Assembly: GCA_025153445.1 (NCBI GenBank)
Contig: JANZNS010000004.1
Location: 62,001-126,000, forward strand
Reading direction: 5' to 3'
From: Marinobacter sp. BGYM27
GTDB lineage: Bacteria; Pseudomonadota; Gammaproteobacteria; Pseudomonadales; Oleiphilaceae
Length of the DNA: 64,000 nucleotides
This document shows, piece by piece, positions 27,454-35,847 of this stretch. Every line of letters begins with the position of its first letter. Position 1 is the first letter of the stretch. A program made the translations under genes and the position numbers. The notes beneath the pieces were generated by a model. It searched no databases. It had not been told where the DNA came from and was given only the letters and a program-made list of their open reading frames with translations.

Positions 27454-28251
27454 ATGACAGCGGACGATTACAGCTTTCGATTTGGTGGCATTGAGCGACT
27501 CTACGGCCGCCAGGCAACCCAGGCATTTCGTGAGACTCACATCGCCATCGCCGGCCTCGGCGGCGTGGGATCCTGGGCAGCAGAGGCGCTGGCACGCAGC
27601 GGCATTGGCAAGCTCACACTGATCGACATGGACGATATTTGCGTCTCAAACACCAACCGCCAGCTGCATGCGCTGGAGGGCCAGTACGGGATGACCAAAA
27701 CCGACGCCATGGCGCAGCGCCTCAAGGCCATCAATCCCACTGTCGAGATTCATATCCACTTTGGGTTTGTGACCCCCAAAAACGTAGCGGAACTCATCAC
27801 AACGGATATTGACGGTGTGGTGGATGCAATCGACAGCATAAAATCAAAAGCCGCACTGATTGCCCATTGCAAGCGCCGGAAAATCCCCCTGGTCTGCTCC
27901 GGCGGTGCCGGTGGTCAGATGGACCCGACCCAGATTCAGGTCGGCGATCTCAGCCGCACCACGCAGGACCCGCTGCTGGCAAAGGTACGCAACCTGTTGC
28001 GGAGGGAGTATGGCTTTTCTCGCAACCCGCAACGTCGGTTTGGGATAGAGGCAGTATACTCGCTGGAGCAACTGACCTACCCTACCGGCGACGGCGACGT
28101 TTGCCTGCAGAAGCCGGCTACTGATGGGCCAGTGCGGCTGGATTGCGCCACCGGTTTTGGCGCGGCCAGCCCGGTGACAGCAACGTTTGGACTATTCGCC
28201 GCATCGCGATTATTGAATCGCATTGCCCGCAAGGCCAGTTCAACGGCATGA
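27454..28251 (+). CDS. tcdA: tRNA threonylcarbamoyladenosine dehydratase
   Basis: E1/MoeB-like ThiF-fold enzyme that cyclises t6A37 of tRNA to ct6A with ATP. 265 residues from ATG 27454, within a longer open frame. ATP motif IAGLGGVGSWAAEALARSG, the SNTNRQLHAL region, and DAIDSIKSKAALI. No ThiF-type CXXC zinc pair is needed in this subfamily. Single-gene unit between a terminator and the antiporter gene. Confidence 0.93.
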   Translation: MTADDYSFRFGGIERLYGRQATQAFRETHIAIAGLGGVGSWAAEALARSGIGKLTLIDMDDICVSNTNRQLHALEGQYGMTKTDAMAQRLKAINPTVEIHIHFGFVTPKNVAELITTDIDGVVDAIDSIKSKAALIAHCKRRKIPLVCSGGAGGQMDPTQIQVGDLSRTTQDPLLAKVRNLLRREYGFSRNPQRRFGIEAVYSLEQLTYPTGDGDVCLQKPATDGPVRLDCATGFGAASPVTATFGLFAASRLLNRIARKASSTA

Positions 28252-28341
28252 TAGCCACTCTGGCCCAAGTGATTTCGCCGGTGAACGTCTGCGTGACGGC
28301 ACTGACCAACCTCTCATTTATTCAACGGAACTGAATCTCTT

Positions 28342-30204
28342 ATGTCAGTCAGCATTGTGCTTATCCTTGCCAGCATCGGTGTCCTCTCCCTGTTTTGCCA
28401 ATGGCTTGCCTGGCGCCTGCGGGTACCAGCGATTCTGTTTCTGCTGGCAGGTGGAATTGTGGCCGGCCCCGTAATGGGATGGCTCGAACCGCAACAGCTG
28501 TTTGGTGACCTGCTGTTTCCGCTGGTATCGCTCGCGGTCGCCGTCATTCTGTTTGAAGGCAGCCTCACGCTGCGCTATCAGGAGATCAAGGGCCACGGCG
28601 TGATGGTGCGCAACCTGGTGCCAATCGGCTCCATCGTCACCTGCACGATTGGTACCCTCACCGCGCACTGGGTGCTGGACATCTCGTGGGAAATCGCGCT
28701 GCTGTTCGGTGCCATTTCGATTGTCACCGGGCCTACCGTGATTGCGCCCTTGCTGCGTTCGGTCAAGCCAGTCTCGAAGCTGGCCAATATTCTGCGCTGG
28801 GAGGGCATCATTATTGACCCTGTAGGCGCGCTACTGGCCGTACTGGTTTTTGAAGGCATTGTGTCCTGGGGTCAGGGCAATGTATTTGAACACTCACTGT
28901 ATATTTTCGGCACCACCATTCTGGTCGGCGTAGTGATTGGCGGTGCGGCCGGCTGGCTGAACGGCATTGCGCTGCGCAAGCACCTGATCCCCCAGTACCT
29001 GCACAATGCCGGCACCCTGACCTTCATGCTGGGTGTTTACGCCTTGTCGAACGAACTGGCCCATGAATCCGGGCTACTGACGGTGACGGTGATGGGGATC
29101 TGGATGGCCAACATGAAGCAGGTGCCGATCGAGAGTATTCTGGAGTTCAAGGAATCCCTCAGCGTATTGCTGATTTCCGCCCTGTTTATCATTCTGGCGG
29201 CGCGTATCGAATTCGCGGCGATTGCCAGCCTGGGCTGGGGGCTGGTGATTCTGCTGGCGGTCCTGATTCTGGTAGCTCGACCGCTGAGTATTTTCCTGTC
29301 GGCCATCGGCACCAATCTCAACCTTCGGGAAAAGCTGTTCCTCAGCTGGGTCGCCCCACGGGGTATCGTGGCAGCGGCGGTATCAGCGCTGTTTGCTTTC
29401 CAGTTGCAGAAAATCGGCTACGAAAATGCCGGTGTGCTGGTGCCTCTGGTCTTCATGGTGATCATCGCAACCGTCACGCTGCAGAGCCTTACCGCGCGGC
29501 CGATTGCCCAGTTGCTCAAAGTCGATGAGCCGGCAGATTACGGCTTCCTGATTCTTGGAGCCAACGCGGTCGCCCGCCAGATTGGTCTCGCCCTGCAAAA
29601 GCTGGACGTTCCGGTAACGCTGACGGATACCAACTGGGAAAACGTCCGCCAGGCACGGATGGAAAATTTGCATGTGTACTTCGGCAACCCGGTTTCCGAG
29701 CATGCGTCTACCCATCTGGATCTCACCGGCATCGGCAACCTGCTGGTAATTTCGCCCTACAAGCAACTTAACTCTCTGGCGACCTATCACTTCCTGGACT
29801 GGTTCGGGACAGGCAGCGTTTACAGTTTGTCTGAAGGTGATCAGGACCAGAAAGCCCGCCATCAGACGGCAGAGAAGATCCAGCAGACTCGCGGCCTGTT
29901 CGGTGATATCAGCTATGCCAAGCTCGCCAGCATGGTGAGCAAGGGCTATCAGTTCAAAACCACACAGCTCAGTGAAACCTTCACCTACGAGCACTTCCGG
30001 GAGCAATACGACCATCAGGCTCTGCTGATGTTTGTGATTGATCCGCGTGAGCGGATATATGCGGTCACCGCAGATACGACGTTCAAACTCGAGAAGGGCT
30101 GGAAATTGATCAGCCTGGTGCCGTCCCAGCCGCCAAAAGAGCGCAAAGAAAAAGAGAAGGACAGCAACGGACCGGCTGCCGATCCGTCGCCGCTACCGGC
30201 CTGA
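28342..30204 (+). CDS. Cation:proton antiporter with RCK-type C-terminal domain
   Basis: 620-residue CPA1/NhaP-like inner-membrane antiporter exchanging Na+ or K+ for protons. Residues 1-390 hold about 12 hydrophobic helices with the ion-site region LRWEGIIIDPVGALLAV and GAISIVTGPTVIAPLLR. From about 395 a Rossmann TrkA-N-like domain starts (YGFLILGANAVARQIGLAL), with the nucleotide glycine motif degenerate, then a TrkA-C-like part and a charged Lys/Glu tail ending PSPLPA. The cytoplasmic domain suggests gating by nucleotide or redox state. The ion is not predictable here. ATG lacks a strong Shine-Dalgarno. Confidence 0.88.
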   Translation: MSVSIVLILASIGVLSLFCQWLAWRLRVPAILFLLAGGIVAGPVMGWLEPQQLFGDLLFPLVSLAVAVILFEGSLTLRYQEIKGHGVMVRNLVPIGSIVTCTIGTLTAHWVLDISWEIALLFGAISIVTGPTVIAPLLRSVKPVSKLANILRWEGIIIDPVGALLAVLVFEGIVSWGQGNVFEHSLYIFGTTILVGVVIGGAAGWLNGIALRKHLIPQYLHNAGTLTFMLGVYALSNELAHESGLLTVTVMGIWMANMKQVPIESILEFKESLSVLLISALFIILAARIEFAAIASLGWGLVILLAVLILVARPLSIFLSAIGTNLNLREKLFLSWVAPRGIVAAAVSALFAFQLQKIGYENAGVLVPLVFMVIIATVTLQSLTARPIAQLLKVDEPADYGFLILGANAVARQIGLALQKLDVPVTLTDTNWENVRQARMENLHVYFGNPVSEHASTHLDLTGIGNLLVISPYKQLNSLATYHFLDWFGTGSVYSLSEGDQDQKARHQTAEKIQQTRGLFGDISYAKLASMVSKGYQFKTTQLSETFTYEHFREQYDHQALLMFVIDPRERIYAVTADTTFKLEKGWKLISLVPSQPPKERKEKEKDSNGPAADPSPLPA

Positions 30205-30237
30205 CGGGAGGACTATCGCGCTGTCTGCCATCGCTCA

Positions 30238-31200
30238 CTATTCAGCGTGTGTGCGCTGGCAGCGCAACACTTTCTTGCCCCGCCCACGACCGGTCTGTAA
30301 CTGGCGATGCGCTTCAACGACTGCGTCCAGCGGATAGATCGTTTCCACATGCAACCGCACATCGCCGTCTTCAATCAGTTCGGCAATTTCATCGAGATGG
30401 AACACATCGGGGCGCACCGTCATACCATGCGCGCGCAGGCCCATATTCTCCGCCTCAGTAATAATCGGATCTGCAGTGACAGTGGGTACCGTTACCAGCA
30501 CACCATGTTCTCCCAGCGTGTGCAGTGAACGATGACCGGTATCACCGCCCACCAGATCAAACACCACATCCAGTCCGTAGCAGGCATCGGTAAAATCATC
30601 ATGGGCATAATCAATGACTTCATCCGCCCCCAGCGTTGCCAGAAAATCGCTGTTACCGGCTGAGGCAGTGGCGATCACATGGGCGCCTCTGGCCTTGGCG
30701 AACTGAATGGCCAGATGCCCGACTCCGCCAGCACCGGCGTGAATCAGCACCTTATGTTCAGGCTCAAGCTCAGCCACCTCAAACAACCCTTGCCAGGCAG
30801 TCAGTGCGGCAAGCGGCAAGCCCCCGGCTTCCACCAGATCCATCTCCTCAGGCACCAGAATCAGCTCATCTGCTCTGGCCAGTGCGTACTCCGCATAGGC
30901 GCCGCCGCCCGAAGGAAACCCGACTAATCCCATTACCCGATCCCCCGGCGCGAGCGTTGTCACATCGTCGCCTACCTCGGTAACAATGCCGGAAAGGTCA
31001 TACCCCGGCGTCCAGGGCAAGCGATCGGCGATTTGCTGAGCAGCAAAGCCAAGCCCCTTGCGGGTTTTCCAGTCAACCGGATTAAGACCAGCTCCGGCAA
31101 CGGCCACGCAGACCTGGCCGTCTCCCGGCACCGGCATGTCAGATTCGATCAGTTGAAGTTCTTCGGCTTCACCGAAACGCGAGTAAATGACGCGACGCAT
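30238..31200 (-). CDS. NADP-dependent medium-chain oxidoreductase (quinone reductase-like)
   Basis: 320-residue zinc-free MDR protein of the zeta-crystallin/quinone oxidoreductase type. Catalytic-domain start MRRVIYSRFG...AGAGLNPVDWKTRKG, Rossmann motif HAGAGGVGHLAIQFAKARGAHVI, and C-terminal TGRGRGKKVL typical for the family. Zinc-binding cysteines are absent. It would reduce quinones or activated alkenes with NADPH; substrate unknown. GGAGAC upstream of ATG. Same strand as the thioesterase and SMP-30 genes, 108 bp away. Confidence 0.88.
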   Translation of the reverse strand: MRRVIYSRFGEAEELQLIESDMPVPGDGQVCVAVAGAGLNPVDWKTRKGLGFAAQQIADRLPWTPGYDLSGIVTEVGDDVTTLAPGDRVMGLVGFPSGGGAYAEYALARADELILVPEEMDLVEAGGLPLAALTAWQGLFEVAELEPEHKVLIHAGAGGVGHLAIQFAKARGAHVIATASAGNSDFLATLGADEVIDYAHDDFTDACYGLDVVFDLVGGDTGHRSLHTLGEHGVLVTVPTVTADPIITEAENMGLRAHGMTVRPDVFHLDEIAELIEDGDVRLHVETIYPLDAVVEAHRQLQTGRGRGKKVLRCQRTHAE

Positions 31201-31308
31201 GACGAGTCTCCAGAACAGGTGGTGCGGGGATAGGACCGTTCACTTTGCCAGCGATCAGCAATAGCAACGGCACGAAACCGTATCAGGAAAGATTAGCAGA
31301 AAAGCCGC

Positions 31309-31773
31309 TCAGGTGGCCGGCGTATTGTGCACGGCGCCACCAAGGAGCTCGGCATACTCTTTGGGGACCCGGGACGGCCGCTGTGTTTTGAGATCAATAC
31401 AGGCATGAGTCGAATGCGCACGGACGAGTGTTTTGCTGTCATCCGGGCGCACTAGCTGAAAACGACGCCCGGAGCGAAACCGGCCATCGAAATCGACCAG
31501 CCAGGTACCCAACAACAGGTGTTCGCCCGAATTGGCAGCAGCGAGATAATCAATCTCGGTACGGGTGATCGCCATCGCCTTGCCGGTCGCTTCGTGTTTC
31601 TCCCAGGTCATGCCTAGGCTTTCGATATGTGCCCAGCTGATGTCTTCAAGCCAGCGCACATAGACCACGTTATTGGCGTGCCCCAGACGATCGACGTCTT
31701 CAGGCTGAACCTGAATCGGCATGATAAAAGGCTCGGGCAAATCCCAGTCAATCAGGTTCGGCACGTCGGTCAC
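31309..31773 (-). CDS. Acyl-CoA thioesterase (hot-dog fold, 4HBT type)
   Basis: 154-residue hot-dog-fold thioesterase. The active-site aspartate region is EDVDRLGHANNVVYVRWLED, followed by the substrate-tunnel helix and strands TRTEIDYLAAA and DGRFRSGRRFQLVR. The GTG start overlaps the TGA of the SMP-30 gene by 4 bp (GTGA), so the two are translationally coupled. Acyl chain preference unknown. Confidence 0.88.
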   Translation of the reverse strand: MTDVPNLIDWDLPEPFIMPIQVQPEDVDRLGHANNVVYVRWLEDISWAHIESLGMTWEKHEATGKAMAITRTEIDYLAAANSGEHLLLGTWLVDFDGRFRSGRRFQLVRPDDSKTLVRAHSTHACIDLKTQRPSRVPKEYAELLGGAVHNTPAT

Positions 31774-32861
31774 TTAGAAGACTCCTTATTCAATGTGGGA
31801 ATGGCCGAGATCGGCAAGCGGCCAATCCGGTCATTGTGCAAGGTGCCGAAATACAGCATGCCAAGGTGCGGCTGCACTGATGTGATTTCTTCAAGATACT
31901 TGCCTTTGGTGTCATGCAGGCTGGCCAGCAGCTTGCCGTCACCGTCAAATGCCATCACCAGACCGTAACGTTGTACCGGTGGCTGCCAGCTGTCCGGCAA
32001 TTTGGCCACTTGTTCCTTGATCCAGGGGTGCGGATGCATCGCATCAATCTGCGGGTTTCTGGGGGTCGGCAAGGCAATCCAGAAACGTCCCTCGCTGTCG
32101 GCGGCAATGCCATCAGGGAACCCCGGAAGATTATCTACAAAGGTTTCAGCCTTGCCGGCGTTACGGCCCTTCAGCCAATATTTAATCGTGCGGTACTTCC
32201 AGGTTTCGTTCACCAGCACATAGGATCCATCACGAGCGACCGCAACACCATTAGCAAAATGGAGGTCTTTCAATAATTCCCGGGTTTTGCCAGTTGAGGG
32301 GTTGTATTGCAGCAAACGCCCATGCGGGCGCATCTCCAGCAGGTCCAGACGGAACTCATCCATCCCGAAGCGAGTGCTGGCATCAGAGAAGTAAATCATG
32401 CCGTCCGGCCCGACATCCACATCGTCGGTAAAACCAAAGCTTGTACCCGCCGCCTCTGTTGTCAGCGTGGTGATCTCACCGTCCGCATTCACCGACAACA
32501 AGCCCTTTACCGCGTCCGCGACGATTAGATTGCCACGCGCATCAAAATCCAGCCCCAACGGGCGGCCCCCGGTATTCACCCACTTTTCAACCCGGCCATC
32601 CGGCCACACCCTTACAATGTTGCCGTCAGCATTGCCGGCATATACCCGGCCTGTGGAATCAACGTCCACATCTTCCGGCCCATTGACCTGACGCACGGCA
32701 ATAATTTCTGAGAGTGTCAGCAGCTCATTCGGAGCCGCCTTGCCCTTGAATCCGGGCGCCGCTGGCGGGGTCCAGGCCACACTGTCCACCGGAGAAGGAT
32801 TGAAAAGAAAACCACCCACCACCAGAAATATCAGGACACCTGATGCGTAAGCCCAACGCAT
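31770..32861 (-). CDS. SMP-30/strictosidine synthase-like beta-propeller protein
   Basis: 363-residue six-bladed propeller of the SMP-30/gluconolactonase/strictosidine-synthase-like superfamily. ATG 32861 is preferred since AAGGAGAAAAT directly precedes it; a start six codons earlier is possible. Residues 1-20 form a signal peptide or membrane anchor (WAYASGVLIFLVVGGFLF), so the domain is periplasmic. Blade repeats recur as G-RVYAGNADG, GNLIVADA, GMIYFSDAS, GSYVLVNET, GRFWIALPT. The middle has the Str_synth-like STRFGMDEFRLDLLEMRPHGRLLQY. Likely a lactonase or esterase; substrate unknown. Confidence 0.87.
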   Translation of the reverse strand: MRWAYASGVLIFLVVGGFLFNPSPVDSVAWTPPAAPGFKGKAAPNELLTLSEIIAVRQVNGPEDVDVDSTGRVYAGNADGNIVRVWPDGRVEKWVNTGGRPLGLDFDARGNLIVADAVKGLLSVNADGEITTLTTEAAGTSFGFTDDVDVGPDGMIYFSDASTRFGMDEFRLDLLEMRPHGRLLQYNPSTGKTRELLKDLHFANGVAVARDGSYVLVNETWKYRTIKYWLKGRNAGKAETFVDNLPGFPDGIAADSEGRFWIALPTPRNPQIDAMHPHPWIKEQVAKLPDSWQPPVQRYGLVMAFDGDGKLLASLHDTKGKYLEEITSVQPHLGMLYFGTLHNDRIGRLPISAIPTLNKESSK

Positions 32862-33005
32862 ATTTTCTCCTTGTTTCACTTCTGCAGTCTCGGCCCAACC
32901 AGATTCAATAAAGCGAGCGTGAGTATCACTATCGCGCCATCACCATAGCAAAGGCCCCCGACAGACTCGAGCCGTCGTTCAAGCATCCGTTGCGGCATCT
33001 ACCGG

Positions 33006-33034
33006 TTGTCTGGCACAGGTCCCTTCGGTATATT
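33006..33034 (+). promoter_or_regulatory. Sigma-70 promoter of the 51-aa gene
   Basis: TTGTCT (33006-33011), 17-bp spacer, TATATT (33029-33034): 4/6 and 5/6 matches to consensus. Start of transcription expected near 33041, about 52 nt before the ATG. Confidence 0.5.
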
Positions 33035-33092
33035 CGCTGCTCACTTTTTGGTCGACTGCGGTCGAAAATCCACCTTCAGGGGAATCGTCACC

Positions 33093-33248
33093 ATGCTTTA
33101 CGATCTGGCGTCACCGCTGTACACCGTGGCAGCACTGGCTGTTCTGTTCGGCATTTTCTATTCCGCCAAAACCTTTTTCGATGCCAAGATGGCGCAGCTG
33201 AAGCAACAAAATACCGATACCAGCATGGGTGACGGCGCCGAAGCCTGA
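33093..33248 (+). CDS. Small single-pass membrane protein
   Basis: 51-residue protein, MLYDLASPLYTVAALAVLFG at its N-terminus, giving one transmembrane helix of about 20 residues, then a polar tail rich in Q, K and D. AGGGGAA lies 11 bases upstream. It has its own promoter and terminator, which makes it a credible independent gene, although too short to classify. It lies between the SMP-30 gene and the esterase gene, both on the other strand. Confidence 0.7.
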   Translation: MLYDLASPLYTVAALAVLFGIFYSAKTFFDAKMAQLKQQNTDTSMGDGAEA

Positions 33249-33262
33249 GCCCGCGGGATCAC

Positions 33263-33294
33263 AAAAAGCCACGACAGCGATGCCGTGGCTTTTT
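33263..33294. terminator. Terminator of the 51-aa gene
   Basis: Stem AAAAAGCCACG / CGTGGCTTTTT with a 10-nt loop, symmetric A and T runs. It could also terminate the minus-strand esterase gene (stop at 33336). Confidence 0.85.
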
Positions 33295-33335
33295 GTGTTT
33301 AGAGGCCGTGGTTCCAGGCACGATCAAACTTTCCA

Positions 33336-34124
33336 TCAACCTTTCTGGTCAAACTCTCCGTTCAAAAAACGCCGACACAGTGTGGCGAACAGTTCCGGCT
33401 TTTCAGCATGCAGCCAATGGCCGGTATTCGATATGATCCGCATCAGTGCCGAAGGGAACAGCGTTGCAACGGCATCGCGCTGGCTGTCCTGTATATAATC
33501 TGACTCCCCGCCTTTGATGAACAGCGTCGGCCCGTTATACGGTCCTTGCGCCGTGGGGCCTGCGGCAATGCTGGCATACTCCCGTTCAATCGCGTCGAGA
33601 TTGAGGCGCCAGCGAAAACCACCTTCATCAGTACGCACCAGGTTTTTCAACAGAAACTGTCGGACGGCGGGTATTTCAACGGATTCCGCCAACGCTTTGT
33701 CTGCGTCTCCGCGGGAGCCAACAGTATCGAGATCCAGCCCGGTCAGGCCGTCAATAATGGCGTCATGGTGCGGCGGATAGGTCACCGGCGCGATATCCGC
33801 CACAATCAGTCGACTAACTCGGGCCGGATCGGATAACGCCAACTCCATCACCGTTTTGCCTCCCATTGAATGTCCCAGCAGGCAAGTAGAGTCGAGCTTC
33901 TGCTGATCCATATAGCGCAGAATATCCGCCGCCATGTCGGGATAGCTCATGGTATCGGCATGGGGGGAACGGCCGTGATTGCGTAAATCAATTGCATGCA
34001 CCTGCCACTCGTCCGACAGACGCTGGGTGATGCCACCCAGATTTTCCAGTGAACCAAAAAGCCCGTGAACAACAATCAGGGGATCACCCTCGCCTGTCAC
34101 GCGCGCATTCAGATCAAGACTCAC
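33336..34124 (-). CDS. Alpha/beta-hydrolase, YbfF-like esterase
   Basis: 262-residue alpha/beta-hydrolase. GTG start eight bases after AAGGAG. Oxyanion motif VVHGLFGSLENLG, nucleophile S86 in GHSMGG, acid near D209, histidine H236 in SNTGHWLHAE; lid motif in between. Closest in character to E. coli YbfF, an acyl-CoA/short-chain esterase. Ten bases downstream of the next gene, so in one unit with it. Confidence 0.9.
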   Translation of the reverse strand: MSLDLNARVTGEGDPLIVVHGLFGSLENLGGITQRLSDEWQVHAIDLRNHGRSPHADTMSYPDMAADILRYMDQQKLDSTCLLGHSMGGKTVMELALSDPARVSRLIVADIAPVTYPPHHDAIIDGLTGLDLDTVGSRGDADKALAESVEIPAVRQFLLKNLVRTDEGGFRWRLNLDAIEREYASIAAGPTAQGPYNGPTLFIKGGESDYIQDSQRDAVATLFPSALMRIISNTGHWLHAEKPELFATLCRRFLNGEFDQKG

Positions 34125-34134
34125 AACGCTCTCC

Positions 34135-34839
34135 TTACAACCAGGCGCGGAGTTCTCCCAACGCCGTTGAATTGATCAGATAGGATACCTGATGCTGGCA
34201 GGCAAGGAGTTGTACTTCCTGGGCAAGTCCATCCAGGTCATCGGTTTGCGGACTAAGTGACGAAAAGCCCGACACGTAACCCCACATGTGCTGCAGGGCG
34301 TTGCGAATACCGCCTTCAGGAGGCGCGATACGTGACGCATTTTCCAACGCCAGCCAGAGGTCCATCAAGTCGACCGTGCGGGCCGCCACCCGACGACCAA
34401 AACTCTCATAGGCCTGCCGGTTACGTGCCAGCAGACTGTATTTGTAGCTCGCCCAGAGTTCATGTTCATTTTTCGGCAGCCGGATCCGCCCTTTGAATCC
34501 TTTTTCCGCCCGGCTGCGAATCTCGGTCAGCTGCGCCTGCAGCATATCCCGGTCAGTCGGCGGCCAGATAACCGCCTCATTGGTGGTGGCCACGGTGCCG
34601 GGCGTTGCCAGCGAACGCAAGGTCATCTCGTCCATCAACTGGTTCAGGCGCAGGGTCAATGCGTCTTCATGGCCCCGCCAGGCGAGCGGTAACCGATCAC
34701 CCGCACTGCGCGCCCGGTCAGTACTCACCAGGCCGACCAACAAGCGCATCTGGCTGGCCAGCAATTCATCATCAAGAAAGCCGGCATCCAGATCAAAAAT
34801 CATCAATTTCTGAGACAAACCAAACGTCCTCCGCAACAT
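34135..34839 (-). CDS. Hypothetical protein with a weak DUF1722/YbgA-like stretch
   Basis: 234 residues, not recognised with certainty. A central segment, HELWASYKYSLLARNRQAYE followed by SFGRRVA, resembles the DUF1722 (YbgA) pattern. The N-terminal part (IFDLDAGFLDDELLASQMRLL, then a histidine-bearing helix HEDALTLRLNQLMDEM) has a faint likeness to pyrimidine-dimer glycosylases. Both are impressions, not firm matches. No signal peptide or membrane helix. It precedes the esterase gene by 10 bp and is divergent from the PilZ gene. Confidence 0.65.
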   Translation of the reverse strand: MLRRTFGLSQKLMIFDLDAGFLDDELLASQMRLLVGLVSTDRARSAGDRLPLAWRGHEDALTLRLNQLMDEMTLRSLATPGTVATTNEAVIWPPTDRDMLQAQLTEIRSRAEKGFKGRIRLPKNEHELWASYKYSLLARNRQAYESFGRRVAARTVDLMDLWLALENASRIAPPEGGIRNALQHMWGYVSGFSSLSPQTDDLDGLAQEVQLLACQHQVSYLINSTALGELRAWL

Positions 34840-34988
34840 TTATGACGGGCTCCGGAGATGAGACAGTCCCCGAAAAAAAGAGATGGATCGGGCGAAACGT
34901 GGACAAGGCCCTTTCAGCGGACAGCTTGTCAGGATATGCTCGGATTGTCGCCGCCAATCCCTACTGACTATTGCAGTATGTTTCAATA

Positions 34989-35471
34989 ATGAGAAAAACC
35001 GCACGCATGCAAGCGCCCTCAACCAATGATCGCCGGAAGTTCCGCCGTTTTCCTGCCGCCCAGCTGCAAGTGTCCTGGCGCATCCGGAAAGGGTTCTTTA
35101 CCCCGTATGCACTGGCCCAAAGCCAAGACTTCACCCGTGAAGGTGTCTCTATTCTCGTGAAAAGGCAGGCCACCGGCGATTCAGCCCTCTCGAAGGGCAC
35201 CCGGGTCGAACTGCGACTGGTGCTCGAAATGGCGACCGGTGACCTGGTCGTTGAGCGGCTCGTGGCCAGAGTACAGAATCAACGCAGTATCGGGGATGCC
35301 ACCCTCTACGGACTGATGTTCGATTTTGCAGCCAATCGTTATATGCGGTCAGAGCATACCAAAGCACAACTGGGGCGTATTGAAGGCATTCTGGATCGCA
35401 CGGAAAAACTCAGGCTAAGAGTACAGCCCCTGAACGCCATTCCCGCATTTGCCCGCAACGATCAATCCTGA
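34989..35471 (+). CDS. PilZ domain protein
   Basis: 160-residue protein; the c-di-GMP-binding RxxxR motif is DRRKFRRFP near residues 15-23 and the second half-motif is the DFTREGVSI sequence (D/NxSxxG-like with T for S). The rest is the PilZ beta barrel (RVELRLVLEMATGDLVVERLVARV). Start uncertain: ATG 34989 or ATG 35007, or TTG 34971; none has a strong Shine-Dalgarno. A likely c-di-GMP receptor; there is an active-looking GGDEF protein and a FimX-like protein elsewhere in the window. Confidence 0.82.
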   Translation: MRKTARMQAPSTNDRRKFRRFPAAQLQVSWRIRKGFFTPYALAQSQDFTREGVSILVKRQATGDSALSKGTRVELRLVLEMATGDLVVERLVARVQNQRSIGDATLYGLMFDFAANRYMRSEHTKAQLGRIEGILDRTEKLRLRVQPLNAIPAFARNDQS

Positions 35472-35519
35472 CGCCAGGCCTGGCTCGCTCAATACTCGCA
35501 GACACCATTTTCGCCAGAC

Positions 35520-35547
35520 AAAAAAATGGCCGCCTTTTCAGGCGGCC
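35520..35547 (-). terminator. Terminator of the 30-codon minus-strand gene
   Basis: GGCCGCC-TTTTCA-GGCGGCC with seven A's on its left side, i.e. a hairpin followed by ATTTTTTT when read on the minus strand. It lies 75 bases downstream of the small ORF; it may also stop the converging PilZ transcript. Confidence 0.8.
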
Positions 35548-35622
35548 AATTCGAAGGGTACTTTCGGACTTCTGTTACTCAACATCTGAAGATGCTGCCA
35601 TGTCGCTGCCGAGCGGCGCGCA

Positions 35623-35715
35623 TCAGCAATAGAAAATGTTGTTCAGATATTTTTCCAGCTCAATGCAGTTGCGACGCTCAAACTCGTTATGGGGTACAAA
35701 GATTTCAAATTGCAT
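35623..35715 (-). CDS. 30-residue microprotein
   Basis: A 30-codon ORF preceded by AAGGAGGT, a near-perfect Shine-Dalgarno eight bases before ATG, and followed by a strong terminator. The peptide starts MQFEIFVPHNEFERR and ends YLNNIFYC: aromatic, mixed charge, two cysteines (17 and 30), no membrane helix. Divergent from the AraC-type regulator gene, which starts 132 bp away, so they may share a control region. I recognise no family. Too short for coding statistics; the ribosome site and terminator are the main support. Confidence 0.55.
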   Translation of the reverse strand: MQFEIFVPHNEFERRNCIELEKYLNNIFYC

Positions 35716-35847
35716 ACCTGCGACCTCCTTGGTTCTGGTCGGGTTATGAATATGACCAAAGAATAACCCTGAAAAACCTTCAATGCGTTGACACTCCGTC
35801 CCAACTGTTTGACATTTGGTAACACCACTCCAATAAAAACGGTCGCA

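Noticed and set aside
35623-35715. Microprotein as a PqqA-like precursor (it has an E-x3-Y spacing, ELEKY)
   Set aside because: No pqqB-E genes or any radical-SAM maturase nearby; a five-residue pattern is too weak.
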